From Lachnoclostridium sp. An169 (GTDB lineage Bacteria > Bacillota > Clostridia > Lachnospirales > Lachnospiraceae): a DNA stretch of 40,866 bases. Position numbers and translations under genes: made by a program. Shown here in pieces: positions 32,695 to 40,866 of this stretch. The notes beneath the pieces were generated by a model that was not told the DNA's origin, made no database searches, and saw nothing but the letters and a program-made list of their open reading frames with translations. Positions within the stretch are counted from its first letter, which is position 1. Each line of letters opens with the position of its first letter. The stretch lies in NCBI RefSeq assembly GCF_002160525.1, contig NZ_NFKT01000037.1, forward strand, positions 1 through 40,866. Reading direction: 5' to 3'.

Positions 32695-34719
32695 TTATTC
32701 CCAGGTGATTACCGGGGTTACGCCTGCTTTTGCCTCCATGCCGGAGTGCATGGTGATGTTCGCCGCGCTGCCTTCTCCTGTCACGATCAGCATTGTCGTG
32801 CACGGATGTCCCGCCGCTTTGATTTTCTCCGGATCAAACTCGATCAGCGGATCCCCGCATTTCACATGATCGCCTTCTTTGACGAGCAGTTTGAACCCGT
32901 CGCCGCCCATGTCCACGGTGTCCACACCTACATGAATGAGCAGTTCCAGACCGTTTGCCAGGGTGAGACCGCATGCATGCCCTGTATCTGCCATGACGAT
33001 GGACACATCGCAGTCTGCCGGAGCGGTTACAACTGTGCCTGACGGTTCGATGGCAAGTCCGTCACCCATGATCTTCTGGGAGAACACATCATCCGGCGCC
33101 TCCTCGATCGGCATTACCTTTCCGTCGAGGATGGATTTCAGTTCTTTTACGTCATCTGCTGCGCTGTCTGCCGCATTTGCTGTGTCGGAAACCGCTGTGC
33201 TGTCTGCAGCGTTTCCTGCTGTATTTGCGGTGCTCTCTGTTGTATCTGCAGCTGTATCCGCTGCGTTTTCTGCGCCTGCTGTTTCCTTACCGAATCTGTC
33301 TTCTTTGGAAAGTTTGATTCTACCTACAATGAATGTCAGGGTAAACGGTATTACAATCGCAACTGCCATGGCAATAAGGAAGTACAGGTAGTACTCTGCC
33401 TTGATGGAGAGGATGCCCGGAAGACCGCCGACACCGATGCTGAGCGCCTGTACGCCGCATCCTACAGAGATCATGGCCGCGCAGCAGGAGCCGATCATAC
33501 CGCACACAAGCGGGAACACATATTTCAGGTTTACACCGAACAGTGCCGGTTCCGTAACGCCCAGGTAACAGGAGATACAAGCGGGAACATTGACCTGCTG
33601 TGCTCGCTCGTTTTTCTTCTGGAGAACGCTCATTGCGAGGACACTGGAGCCCTGTGCGATGTTGGAAAGTGCGATCATGGGCCAGAGGATTGTAGTCTTC
33701 GGCGGGATCGCCAGCAGCTGTGAGTCGATGGCGTTTGTCATGTGGTGCAGACCGGTCATGACAAGGGGCGCATACAGCAGTCCGAAGACAGCAGCAAAGA
33801 GGAAGCGGAAGTTGGAAGTCAGTCCGGTGTATACAACATTTCCGATAGCGTCTCCGATTGCCCAGCCGATCGGGCCTACGATGGTGTGTGCGATGATAAT
33901 TGCCGGAACGAGGGAGCAGAACGGAACGACGATCATGCTGATGACTTCCGGACATATTTTCTTAAAGAATTTTTCCAGATAGACGAGGACGAAACCTGCC
34001 ATCATGGCGGCGATGACCTGTCCCTGGTAGCCGATCATTTCCACTTTTGCAAATCCGAAATCCCACACCGGAATCTCGTCAGCCGGAGTGCTGGAAACGC
34101 TGAAGCCGTTGAGCAGCTGTGAGGAGACGAGGGTCAGTCCGAGGATGATACCGAGGATCTGTGTGGTTCCCATTTTCTTTGTGATGGACCATACGATACC
34201 GACGGGCAGCAGGTGGAAGACCGCTTCACCGATCAGCCAGAGAAAATTGTAGGTGCCTTCCCAGAACTGGGAGATATCTGCAAGGCTCTGGGTTCCGTTG
34301 TTAAAGAAGTTGATCTCGCCGATGACGTTGCGGAAGCCGAGGACAAGACCGCCGCAGATCAGGGCAGGGATCAGCGGTGCGAAGATTTCGCCCAGGGCGC
34401 CCATAATTTTCTGTAGCGGATTCTGATTCGTCTTTGCCGCCGCTTTCACCGCATCCTTGCTCACGCCCTCGATTCCGGCGTAGGCGGTAAATTCATTGTA
34501 AAATACAGACACATCGTTGCCGATGATGACCTGGTACTGGCCTGCCTGGGTAAATGTTCCCTTTACGCTCGGCAGTTCCTCGATTGCCTTTTCATCTGCT
34601 TTTTTCGGATCAACAAGAACAAAACGCATTCTTGTCATGCAGTGGGAGACTGCCTGGATGTTCTCTTTCCCGCCAACGAGACGAAGCAGGCTTTTTACAT
34701 CATTTTCATACTTTCCCAT
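32695..34719 (-). CDS. PTS trehalose permease, EIIBC fused to EIIA
   Basis: A 674-residue phosphotransferase permease of the glucose superfamily with order IIB-IIC-IIA. IIB (1-~90) has the phosphorylated Cys27 in AVSHCMTRMRF. IIC (~105-460) is a ten-helix-type membrane domain (FAPLIPALICGGLVLG; GVTEPALFGVNLKY). IIA (~530-674) is of the Crr type, with phospho-His596 in LLIHVGVDTV and supporting His581. An unusual linker of about 45 residues (~480-525) is almost entirely Ala, Asp, Thr, Ser and Asn. Most trehalose permeases (TreB/TreP) lack IIA, so this is a self-contained version. Trehalose specificity is inferred from the hydrolase downstream. ATG 34719 with GGAAGAG upstream. Confidence 0.85.
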   Translation of the reverse strand: MGKYENDVKSLLRLVGGKENIQAVSHCMTRMRFVLVDPKKADEKAIEELPSVKGTFTQAGQYQVIIGNDVSVFYNEFTAYAGIEGVSKDAVKAAAKTNQNPLQKIMGALGEIFAPLIPALICGGLVLGFRNVIGEINFFNNGTQSLADISQFWEGTYNFLWLIGEAVFHLLPVGIVWSITKKMGTTQILGIILGLTLVSSQLLNGFSVSSTPADEIPVWDFGFAKVEMIGYQGQVIAAMMAGFVLVYLEKFFKKICPEVISMIVVPFCSLVPAIIIAHTIVGPIGWAIGDAIGNVVYTGLTSNFRFLFAAVFGLLYAPLVMTGLHHMTNAIDSQLLAIPPKTTILWPMIALSNIAQGSSVLAMSVLQKKNERAQQVNVPACISCYLGVTEPALFGVNLKYVFPLVCGMIGSCCAAMISVGCGVQALSIGVGGLPGILSIKAEYYLYFLIAMAVAIVIPFTLTFIVGRIKLSKEDRFGKETAGAENAADTAADTTESTANTAGNAADSTAVSDTANAADSAADDVKELKSILDGKVMPIEEAPDDVFSQKIMGDGLAIEPSGTVVTAPADCDVSIVMADTGHACGLTLANGLELLIHVGVDTVDMGGDGFKLLVKEGDHVKCGDPLIEFDPEKIKAAGHPCTTMLIVTGEGSAANITMHSGMEAKAGVTPVITWE

Positions 34720-34784
34720 CGTTCTCTTCCTTTCTTACTCTGATTCAGATATTTTTTCCGGAAACAAGTATTTTAAACCTAAAC

Positions 34785-34829
34785 TTGTTTGAACAACTTG
34801 AATATAACATGCTTGTTTAAACATGTCAA
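34785..34829 (-). promoter_or_regulatory. Promoter and two operator-like palindromes of the trehalose operon
   Basis: On the minus strand TTGACA (34824-34829), 17-bp spacer, TATATT (34801-34806). TGTTTAAACA, a perfect palindrome, fills the spacer at 34814-34823. TTGTTTGAACAA (34785-34796, imperfect only at its centre) lies just after the -10. Both share CTTGTTTRAACA and look like sites for a GntR-type regulator such as TreR, which is not in this window. Confidence 0.75.
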
Positions 34830-34892
34830 TTGTAAAATTGAAATTATGGGGAAACTTTTTTAGAAATTAAAGTCTCTGGGAAATAAAAAGTG

Positions 34893-34913
34893 TTTTCAGA
34901 GTGATTCTGAAAA
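34893..34913. promoter_or_regulatory. Inverted repeat upstream of the URO-D promoter
   Basis: TTTTCAGA (34893-34900), GTGAT, TCTGAAAA (34906-34913). It lies about 60 bp before the -35 of the rightward operon. Possibly an operator; no direct support. Confidence 0.4.
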
Positions 34914-34973
34914 TTCGAATTCTGCAGTATGGGGAGAGCTGTTAATTTTGGGAGTAATCATCAGATTTCGTAG

Positions 34974-35002
34974 TTGAGAATGCGGCGGGCAGTTTATACA
35001 AT
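34974..35002 (+). promoter_or_regulatory. Promoter of the URO-D/GH38 operon
   Basis: TTGAGA (34974-34979), 17-bp spacer, TACAAT (34997-35002). This rules out an in-frame start codon at 34974 for the following gene. Confidence 0.65.
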
Positions 35003-35093
35003 AGCAGAAAGGCAGAACTGTTTTTCCGGAATAATGGAGCCGGAACAGGGGAACCAGAAAATCAGACGAACAGGCAGGGAGGTCAGGAGAACA

Positions 35094-36107
35094 ATGACAT
35101 CGAGAGAACTTGTAAAAAGAACACTGAATTTTGAAAACAGGGACGGCAGGGCGCCCAGGGATCTGTGGACGCTGCCCTGGGCGGAGATGAACCACGGGGA
35201 GATGCTGCATAAGATCCAGAGAGAGTATGAGAGTGACTTTGTGTGTGCGCCGGAGCTTCTGGGAACCAGAACTGTTGAGGAGGGCGATCCGTATACACCG
35301 GGAACCTACAGGGACCAGTGGGGCTGCATTTTCCAGAATATTCACCCGGGGATTATCGGGGAGGTAAAAGAACCGATTATAAAAGGAGAGGACTGGGAAG
35401 ATGTAGAGGCGGCTCACATTCCGGTGGAACAGCTTACCTTTGACAGAGATGCGGTAAATGCGTTCTGCCGCAGTACGGACAAGTATGTATTTTCCGGCGT
35501 GTGTCCGAGACCGTTTGAGCAGCTGCAGTTTATCCGCGGCACGGAGAACCTGTATATGGATCTTATGGATATGCCGGAGAACATGGAGAAATTTCTGGGG
35601 AAGATGCATGCATTTTACTGCGAACTTCTGGAGGAATGGGGAAAGACAGATGTTGATGCTCTGCGGATCATGGATGACTGGGGCAGCCAGAATACGCTTC
35701 TGATCAACCCGGAGATGTGGAAGAAGATCTTCAGGCCGATGTACAAAGACTATATTGACATAGCAAAACGGCACAACAAGGCGATGTTCATGCACTCGGA
35801 CGGAAATACACTGCAGATTATCCCGGAACTGATCGATCTGGGACTGGATGCGCTGAACGCCCAGATCTTCTGCATTGGCGTTGAGAAACTGGAGCCGTAT
35901 GCGGGAAAGATGACGTTCTGGGGAGAGATTGACCGCCAACATCTTCTGGTAGAAGGAACTCGGCAGGATATTTTTGAGGCTGTAAAGAAAGTGAAAGAGA
36001 CGCTGTGGAGAGACGGCGGGTGTGTTGCCCAGTGCGAGTTCGGACCGGGCGCAAATCCGGAAAACGTGTATGAAGTGTTCCGGGCATGGGATGAGGTGCT
36101 GAAATAG
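35094..36107 (+). CDS. URO-D/MtaA-fold protein, divergent member (first)
   Basis: A 337-residue soluble protein of the uroporphyrinogen decarboxylase (URO-D) superfamily, which includes haem-pathway HemE and corrinoid methyltransferases such as MtaA/MtbA. The start MTSRELVKRTLNFENRDGRAPRDLW matches the methyltransferase-like branch; the HemE arginine motif (RQAGR) is missing. The metal-site region reads FMHSDGN (His234, Ser235, Asp236), where MtaA has His-x-Cys. The C-terminal part reads CEFGPGANPENV, where MtaA has its second Cys after a Gly. So the zinc-thiol site is not conserved as such. ATG 35094 follows AGGAG. First gene of a likely operon with a second URO-D protein and a GH38 mannosidase. 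No corrinoid protein is nearby; the reaction is unknown. Confidence 0.8.
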   Translation: MTSRELVKRTLNFENRDGRAPRDLWTLPWAEMNHGEMLHKIQREYESDFVCAPELLGTRTVEEGDPYTPGTYRDQWGCIFQNIHPGIIGEVKEPIIKGEDWEDVEAAHIPVEQLTFDRDAVNAFCRSTDKYVFSGVCPRPFEQLQFIRGTENLYMDLMDMPENMEKFLGKMHAFYCELLEEWGKTDVDALRIMDDWGSQNTLLINPEMWKKIFRPMYKDYIDIAKRHNKAMFMHSDGNTLQIIPELIDLGLDALNAQIFCIGVEKLEPYAGKMTFWGEIDRQHLLVEGTRQDIFEAVKKVKETLWRDGGCVAQCEFGPGANPENVYEVFRAWDEVLK

Positions 36108-36303
36108 TTACTTTTCACACGTCCGCCAGTCATCCGGCTGTACTGCCCCATGTTGCCCCGGTGGCCACGCTTTCGCTCGGGAGTGAAGCGCAGCGGTACA
36201 TAGGACCGCAAAAGACGCGGTCCAAGAACCGGCGCTCCACTACGGATCTTTGTGACAACATGGGGCAGTACAGCCTGGGGGATGGCGTGGGTATGAAAAG
36301 CAA
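36108..36303. repeat. 196-bp inverted-repeat element
   Basis: The outer arms 36108-36155 and 36256-36303 align over 48 positions without gaps: the inner 20 are identical (GGCTGTACTGCCCCATGTTG at 36136-36155) and 18 of the outer 28 match. The centre contains a second hairpin, GGACCGC (36203-36209) / GCGGTCC (36217-36223), within a longer imperfect stem. It fills the space between the two URO-D genes and begins right after a stop codon. It resembles a small non-coding palindromic (MITE- or REP-like) element. Confidence 0.8.
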
Positions 36304-36337
36304 CCTGGAATAAAGGAAAGGCAGGAAGGAGAAAGAA

Positions 36338-37342
36338 ATGGCAGGAGAAATGAATGGAAAGACGGAAAAGAGGATGACAGAAAGGGAGCGGTTTATCCGG
36401 ACGCTGCTCTGTGAGGATATCGGGGGCAGGGTGCCCCATTTTGAACTGGTGTATTTCCTGACCATGGAAAAGTTCGGGAAAGTGCATCCGAACCACAGAA
36501 ATTACGAGCAGTGGAACCAGATGAGCTACGAGGAGAAAAAATTACATATTGAAGATATGGCACAGCTTTATATCGATACGGCAAAAGCCTATGATCACAG
36601 CGCCATCTTTGTCCAGACTCCCGTGAGGGCGCTGGATCATATGCAGTGGCTTCTGGAGACGATCCGGGAGAAGTCAGGGGACGAGTATTATCTGATGATC
36701 CACGGCGACCCGACCTGGGCGATTCCGACCGGGGACGATATGATGGAGTTTGCCGCAAAGATGTATGAGGAGCCGGAAGAGCTCAACGAGATTTCAAAGA
36801 GACGGGTGGAAGAGCATGAAAAGATGGCGGAGTATTTTGACAGCCACGGGCATCTTCTGGATGGCTTCACACTTTGTTCGGATTATTGTTTCAATGTAAA
36901 TCCGTTCTTTAACTGTGAGATGTTTGACGAGCTGATCGTGCCGTTTCTGAAGGAAATTATTTCTGAGTACCGGAAGCTGGGATACTACGTGATCAAACAT
37001 ACGGATGGAAATATAATGCCGATCCTCAAACAGATGGCGGACTGCGGTCCCCATGCAATCCATTCCCTGGATCCCCAGGGCGGCGTGGAGCTTCCGAAGG
37101 TCCGGGAGATTGTGGGGGACAGGATTGCCCTCATCGGAAATGTAAACTGCGGTCTGCTTCAGACCGGGACGGATGAGGAATGTGAGCAGGATATTATGCG
37201 GTCACTGCGGGAAGGCATGGCAGGGGGAAAGGGATATATTTTCTCTACTTCAAACTGTGTCTACACGGGAATGCCTCTGGCTCGTTATGAGAAGATGGTG
37301 GAACTGTGGAGAAAATACGGAGTGTATCCGGAGAAGGAATAA
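36338..37342 (+). CDS. URO-D/MtaA-fold protein, divergent member (second)
   Basis: A 334-residue URO-D superfamily protein, clearly different from the first one. The N-terminus (MTERERFIRTLLCEDIGGRVPHFEL) is of the methyltransferase-like branch. The metal-site region reads VIKHTDGN (His221, Thr222, Asp223), again with Cys of the His-x-Cys motif lost. Further on come IHSLDPQGGVELPKVREIVGDRIALIGNVNC, where the substrate-pocket GN-VD motif of MtaA is seen as GNVNC, and the C-terminal STSNCVYTGMPLARYEKM with a Cys in the place of the second zinc ligand. ATG 36338 has AAGGAG upstream. Same operon as the first URO-D gene and the mannosidase. Reaction unknown; candidates are methyl transfer or decarboxylation. 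Confidence 0.8.
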   Translation: MAGEMNGKTEKRMTERERFIRTLLCEDIGGRVPHFELVYFLTMEKFGKVHPNHRNYEQWNQMSYEEKKLHIEDMAQLYIDTAKAYDHSAIFVQTPVRALDHMQWLLETIREKSGDEYYLMIHGDPTWAIPTGDDMMEFAAKMYEEPEELNEISKRRVEEHEKMAEYFDSHGHLLDGFTLCSDYCFNVNPFFNCEMFDELIVPFLKEIISEYRKLGYYVIKHTDGNIMPILKQMADCGPHAIHSLDPQGGVELPKVREIVGDRIALIGNVNCGLLQTGTDEECEQDIMRSLREGMAGGKGYIFSTSNCVYTGMPLARYEKMVELWRKYGVYPEKE

Positions 37343-37422
37343 AACTAAGAAGAAATTGCAGGTGGAAATCAGAAAGATATATTTGACATTATTATATTTC
37401 GCACAGGAGCGAGGAATTACAT

Positions 37423-40400
37423 ATGGACATGTTTTTTATAAATGAGAAAAACGGCAGGAGGATCAAGGAACTGGAACAGTACAGATATCGGGAATGTATC
37501 GATCTGGAGAAATTTTCCGTATCTGAAGATACAAGCGGTCTGATCAATCCGGAGGTGCCGCGGGAATTTGACGGATGGGAAACCATGAAAGTGGGAGATT
37601 ACTGGTCCGGGCGCGATCAGTATCTGTGGATGCATAAAGATCTTGAGATTCCTGAGTCGTGGAAGGGCAGGAAGATCGTGGCCCTTCTTGACGCCGGGAG
37701 AGTGAGCCGGGCGAATATGGGACGGTTTGAGCTCATGTTCTATCTGAACGGCAGCATTTATCAGGGGGTAGATGAGAATCACAGAGAGGTTTTCTTAAGC
37801 GACAGTCTGTGCGGAACCACGGCGGATGTGACGCTTCGTCTCTGGTCCGGGGTGGAGGAGTCCGGTCCTCCGACAGTGCAGGAGTTCCGTCTGGCGTGTG
37901 CGAAACTGGCATGGCTTGATGAAAAGACGGACGATCTGTATTATATGGCGTCCATGGTGCTGAAGACAGTGGAGTGCCTGGATGAGCACAATCCGGTGAG
38001 AACTGCACTTCGAGTGGCTCTTGACGAGTCGCTGAAGCTGATTGACTGGGCTTATCCGGGAAGCGGGGGGTTCTATGAGTCGGTATACCGGGCAGACCGG
38101 ATGTTAAATGAGCGGATTGACTCCATGGGAAAACACAGCGATGTAACTGTCTGGTGTGTGGGACATACGCATATCGATATGGCATGGCTCTGGAGGCTGA
38201 AACATACGAAAGGAAAAGGAGCCCGCTCATTTGCCACAGTCCTGCGCCTGATGGAGCTGTTTCCAGAATACATTTTCCTCCAGTCGCAGCCCCAGCTCTA
38301 TGAATATGTAAAGGAAGAGTTTCCGGAACTCTATGAGCAGATCAAAAAGAGAGCGGCAGAGGGAAGATGGGAGACGGACGGCGTCATGTGGGTGGAGGCT
38401 GACTGCAACCTGACAGGCGGAGAGTCACTGACAAGACAGATTCTCCTAGGAAGCCGGTTTTTCCGGGAGGAGTTCGGACACGAGCCGGAGTTCTTATGGC
38501 TTCCGGATGTGTTCGGATATTCCTGGGCTTTGCCCCAGATCTTGAAAAAAGCGGGAATCCATACATTTATGACAATTAAGATAAGCTGGAGCCAGTACAA
38601 CCGGATGCCCCACGACACGTTTATGTGGAGAGGAATTGACGGCAGCGAGGTACTGACACATTTCCTTACTGTGCCGGAGGAGTGGAATCCGGAGCCGGGA
38701 AATGAGGAGCGTGTCTGCCATTATACCTACAGCGGTAATGTCCTTCCCGGAGTTGTAAAGGGAACCTGGGATGCATACCGGGATAAGGAGATTAACAGAG
38801 ATCTTCTGATGGCTTATGGATATGGTGACGGCGGGGGAGGCGTGACCCGCGACATGCTTGAGAACCGGAGAAGGATCGACCGGATACCCGGGCTGCCGTC
38901 TGTGAAACCGTTGAGAGCCGGAGAATATTTCCGGAAGCTACATGAGAACGTGGAGAACAGCGGAAGATATGTCCATACGTGGGACGGGGAGCTGTATCTG
39001 GAATACCACCGGGGAACCTATACCAGTCATGCTTATAACAAGAAGATGAACCGCAGGATGGAGATGCTCTACCGCAGGGCGGAGTGGATGACCGTCATGG
39101 GCGCGCTAGCGCAGGGAGGGTCGGAAGAGGACGGTTTTACGGCGGAAGACGCGGCAGGGAACAGTCAGGCAGAGAATATGGCAGAGGATGTGCGCCGAGC
39201 GGACGGAAAGCTGGCGAAGGCGGAGCAGGAGAAGCTGACAAAGGGTTGGAAACTGCTTCTGACAAACCAGTTCCACGATATTATTCCGGGATCGTCTGTC
39301 CACGACGTATACGAGGACAGCCGAAAAGATTATGAACGGATCGAGCGTACAGCCGCAGAGGTACAGGAGGATTTCTATGATGCGGTGTTGGAAAAACAGG
39401 AAAATGTCTGGACTGTGTTCAATGATTCCACATGGGCGAGAACCGGTCTGGTGCGCCTGCCCGATACCGGGGCAAAAGCGTACCGGGACGGCAGCGGAAA
39501 TGTACTGCGGTGGCAGAAGGAAGGCGACGGCATTTACGTGGAAGTGCGGGATGTGCCGGGAATGGGATATGAGACGGTTGAGGCGGTCGGTGCAGATATA
39601 TTCGGAGCAGTGAGCGCAGAGCCGGCGTTTGAAGTGTCCGGATGGAAGATTGCGACTCCGGTTTATGAGATCAGCCTGAATGAATGCGGACAGATCACAA
39701 GGCTGTATGACCGGACATTTGACAGGGAAGTGATCCCGGAGGGCGCCAGGGCAAATGTATTTCAGATGTTTGAGGACAAGCCGCTTGATTTCGACGCCTG
39801 GGATATAGATATTTTCTATCAGGATAAGATGCGGGAGATTACGGAGCTGACAAAATTCGAGGTGAGCAGCGAGGGCAGCCTGCAGATGAAGGTTCACCTG
39901 GAATGGAAATACATGAATTCCAGAATTGAACAGGACATGATTCTCTATGGCAGCAGCAGGAGGATTGATTTCCGGACAAGAGTGGATTTCCACGAGCGGC
40001 AGCAGCTCTTAAAAGCCGCCTTCCCGGTGAATATCCGTTCCACATATGCCACATATGATGTGCAGTACGGCAATGTCAGACGCCCGAATAACTGGAATAC
40101 CAGCTGGGATCAGGCAAAGTTCGAGACCGTTGCACACCGCTGGGCGGATCTGTCGGAGAGAAATTACGGTGTAAGCATTTTAAATGACTGTAAATACGGA
40201 CATGATATCAAAGATAATGTGATGCGGATCACCCTGATAAAAAGCGCGATTCAGCCGGATTACCTGCAGGATCAGGGGATGCATGAGTTTACTTATTCTC
40301 TGCTTCCGCATGCCGGAGATTTCGTGGAGGGAAGAACCGTACAGGAAGCTTTCGATGTAAATGAGCCGCTGCAGGCTGTCCCGGGGAAGGCGGTGCTTCC

Positions 40401-40662
40401 GTTTAGAAGCTTCCTGACATTCGATAACGATCAGGTGGAACTGGATGCGGTGAAGAAGTCGGAAGACGGGAAATATCTGGTGGTACGTTTCCACGAATAT
40501 GCGGGCAGCAGGCAGAAGGTGACACTGCGGATGGGATTTGAGTTCGCTTCCTGGGCGGAAGGCGATCTGATGGAAAGAAGGATTGGAGAGTGGAGCGAAG
40601 AAAAAGAGATCAGGATGGAAGTCGGAGCGTATGAGATAAAGACGGTGCTGGTAGAAATTTAA
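37423..40662 (+). CDS. Alpha-mannosidase (GH38)
   Basis: A 1079-residue cytoplasmic glycoside hydrolase family 38 enzyme, which removes alpha-linked mannose from oligosaccharides such as host or yeast N-glycans. The N-terminal ~230 residues are a lectin-like beta domain. The catalytic domain starts with GHTHIDMAWLWR (His250 and Asp252 as zinc ligands). The nucleophile and third ligand is Asp362 in WLPDVFGYSWALPQIL, and His618 in NQFHDIIPGSS is the fourth. The rest (about 690-1079) is the beta-sandwich C-terminal part. An extra low-complexity stretch (about residues 566-600, Glu/Ala/Asp-rich) precedes the LLLTNQFHD helix. ATG 37423 has GGAG upstream. 80 bp after the second URO-D gene and probably cotranscribed. 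No transporter for mannosides is adjacent. Confidence 0.92.
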   Translation: MDMFFINEKNGRRIKELEQYRYRECIDLEKFSVSEDTSGLINPEVPREFDGWETMKVGDYWSGRDQYLWMHKDLEIPESWKGRKIVALLDAGRVSRANMGRFELMFYLNGSIYQGVDENHREVFLSDSLCGTTADVTLRLWSGVEESGPPTVQEFRLACAKLAWLDEKTDDLYYMASMVLKTVECLDEHNPVRTALRVALDESLKLIDWAYPGSGGFYESVYRADRMLNERIDSMGKHSDVTVWCVGHTHIDMAWLWRLKHTKGKGARSFATVLRLMELFPEYIFLQSQPQLYEYVKEEFPELYEQIKKRAAEGRWETDGVMWVEADCNLTGGESLTRQILLGSRFFREEFGHEPEFLWLPDVFGYSWALPQILKKAGIHTFMTIKISWSQYNRMPHDTFMWRGIDGSEVLTHFLTVPEEWNPEPGNEERVCHYTYSGNVLPGVVKGTWDAYRDKEINRDLLMAYGYGDGGGGVTRDMLENRRRIDRIPGLPSVKPLRAGEYFRKLHENVENSGRYVHTWDGELYLEYHRGTYTSHAYNKKMNRRMEMLYRRAEWMTVMGALAQGGSEEDGFTAEDAAGNSQAENMAEDVRRADGKLAKAEQEKLTKGWKLLLTNQFHDIIPGSSVHDVYEDSRKDYERIERTAAEVQEDFYDAVLEKQENVWTVFNDSTWARTGLVRLPDTGAKAYRDGSGNVLRWQKEGDGIYVEVRDVPGMGYETVEAVGADIFGAVSAEPAFEVSGWKIATPVYEISLNECGQITRLYDRTFDREVIPEGARANVFQMFEDKPLDFDAWDIDIFYQDKMREITELTKFEVSSEGSLQMKVHLEWKYMNSRIEQDMILYGSSRRIDFRTRVDFHERQQLLKAAFPVNIRSTYATYDVQYGNVRRPNNWNTSWDQAKFETVAHRWADLSERNYGVSILNDCKYGHDIKDNVMRITLIKSAIQPDYLQDQGMHEFTYSLLPHAGDFVEGRTVQEAFDVNEPLQAVPGKAVLPFRSFLTFDNDQVELDAVKKSEDGKYLVVRFHEYAGSRQKVTLRMGFEFASWAEGDLMERRIGEWSEEKEIRMEVGAYEIKTVLVEI

Positions 40663-40710
40663 GCAGTTGGGGACGTAGTAAAATTCAATTTTACTACGTC
40701 CCCAACTGCT
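40662..40710. repeat. 49-bp perfect palindrome
   Basis: Arms of 24 bp (40662-40685 and 40687-40710) match perfectly around a single C. The arm contains AGCAGTTGGGGACGTAGTAA. It starts on the last base of the mannosidase stop codon. It could act as a terminator because the second arm is preceded by T-rich sequence, but such GGGGACGTAGTA palindromes look like the REP sequences linked to RAYT (IS200-like) transposases. Confidence 0.85.
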
Positions 40711-40714
40711 ATAT

Positions 40715-40854
40715 CGCCCCGTCCCTTTTTGAGATTTACTGTGTCCCCCATGTGCATATTCACTAAAACGAATAATAAAGTTGCCATTAATTACCTGGGT
40801 GATTTGTGCATTTTTCAAAAGGGGACAGGGCTGTCTGCAAAAAGGGACAGGGCG
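40715..40854. repeat. REP-like inverted repeat element with GGGACAGGG motifs
   Basis: CGCCCCGTCCCTTTTTG (40715-40731) and CAAAAAGGGACAGGGCG (40838-40854) are inverted copies matching at 16 of 17 positions. A further direct copy, CAAAAGGGGACAGGG, is at 40816-40830, and GTGTCCCCCA at 40741-40750 is related. The intervening AT-rich stretch has no open frame. The repeats continue to near the window edge. Confidence 0.65.
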
Positions 40855-40866
40855 GAGGTTAATTCG

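Overview
The window looks like chromosomal DNA of a gut Lachnospiraceae bacterium (Firmicutes, Clostridia). This is inferred from strong AAGGAGG ribosome sites, sigma-A promoters with 17-bp spacers, a tryptophan T-box leader, GPH sugar symporters paired with GH3/GH38/GH13 glycosidases, and the overall gene style. I see no phage structural genes, intact transposase or CRISPR array.

Layout, left to right. (1) 59-2359: a terminator, then the 3' end of a BceA-type ABC ATPase broken at its Walker B region, overlapping an intact BceB/FtsX-type permease. (2) 2476-6253: a carbohydrate esterase and GPH symporter pair on the minus strand, with a divergent AraC regulator. (3) 6405-8000: an AAA-ATPase-like/PD-(D/E)XK protein; a second, diverged member lies at 14288-15991. 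(4) 8264-13892: a small DUF2007-like protein, then (minus strand, transcribed right to left) TetR, AraC and two translationally coupled ABC half-transporters. Next to the TetR gene is an intact promoter with a perfect operator palindrome that now drives only the first ~17 codons of an Old Yellow Enzyme-type gene. (5) 16018-18552: a circularly permuted GH3 beta-glucosidase. (6) 18660-21696: a TetR / GPH symporter / alpha-beta hydrolase operon (minus strand) with a clear promoter and operator. (7) 21941-22134: tRNA-Cys and tRNA-Glu. (8) 22319-29377: a complete trp operon (trpE-G-D-C-F-B-A, minus strand) under a UGG-specifier T-box; most genes overlap by 4-8 nt, and TrpF carries a long Ser/Ala/Glu repeat insertion. 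(9) 29510-30832: an AlbA_2/Schlafen-like ATP-binding regulator whose -35 element sits inside an inverted repeat. (10) 30998-34719: a trehalose operon (EIIBCA permease plus trehalose-6-phosphate hydrolase) with two operator-like palindromes but no regulator in the window. (11) 35094-40662: two URO-D/MtaA-fold proteins and a GH38 alpha-mannosidase, with a 196-bp inverted-repeat element between the first two. (12) 40662-40866: a 49-bp palindrome and REP-like GGGACAGGG repeats running to the window edge.

The genes mostly form small carbohydrate or lipid uptake-and-hydrolysis cassettes, each with its own regulator, around the housekeeping trp operon and tRNAs. The most unusual items are the URO-D pair linked to an alpha-mannosidase, the TetR regulon whose target gene has been deleted, the TrpF repeat insertion, and the structured intergenic repeats. 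Start codons were chosen from ribosome sites, promoter positions and gene overlaps, and often differ from the longest open frame.
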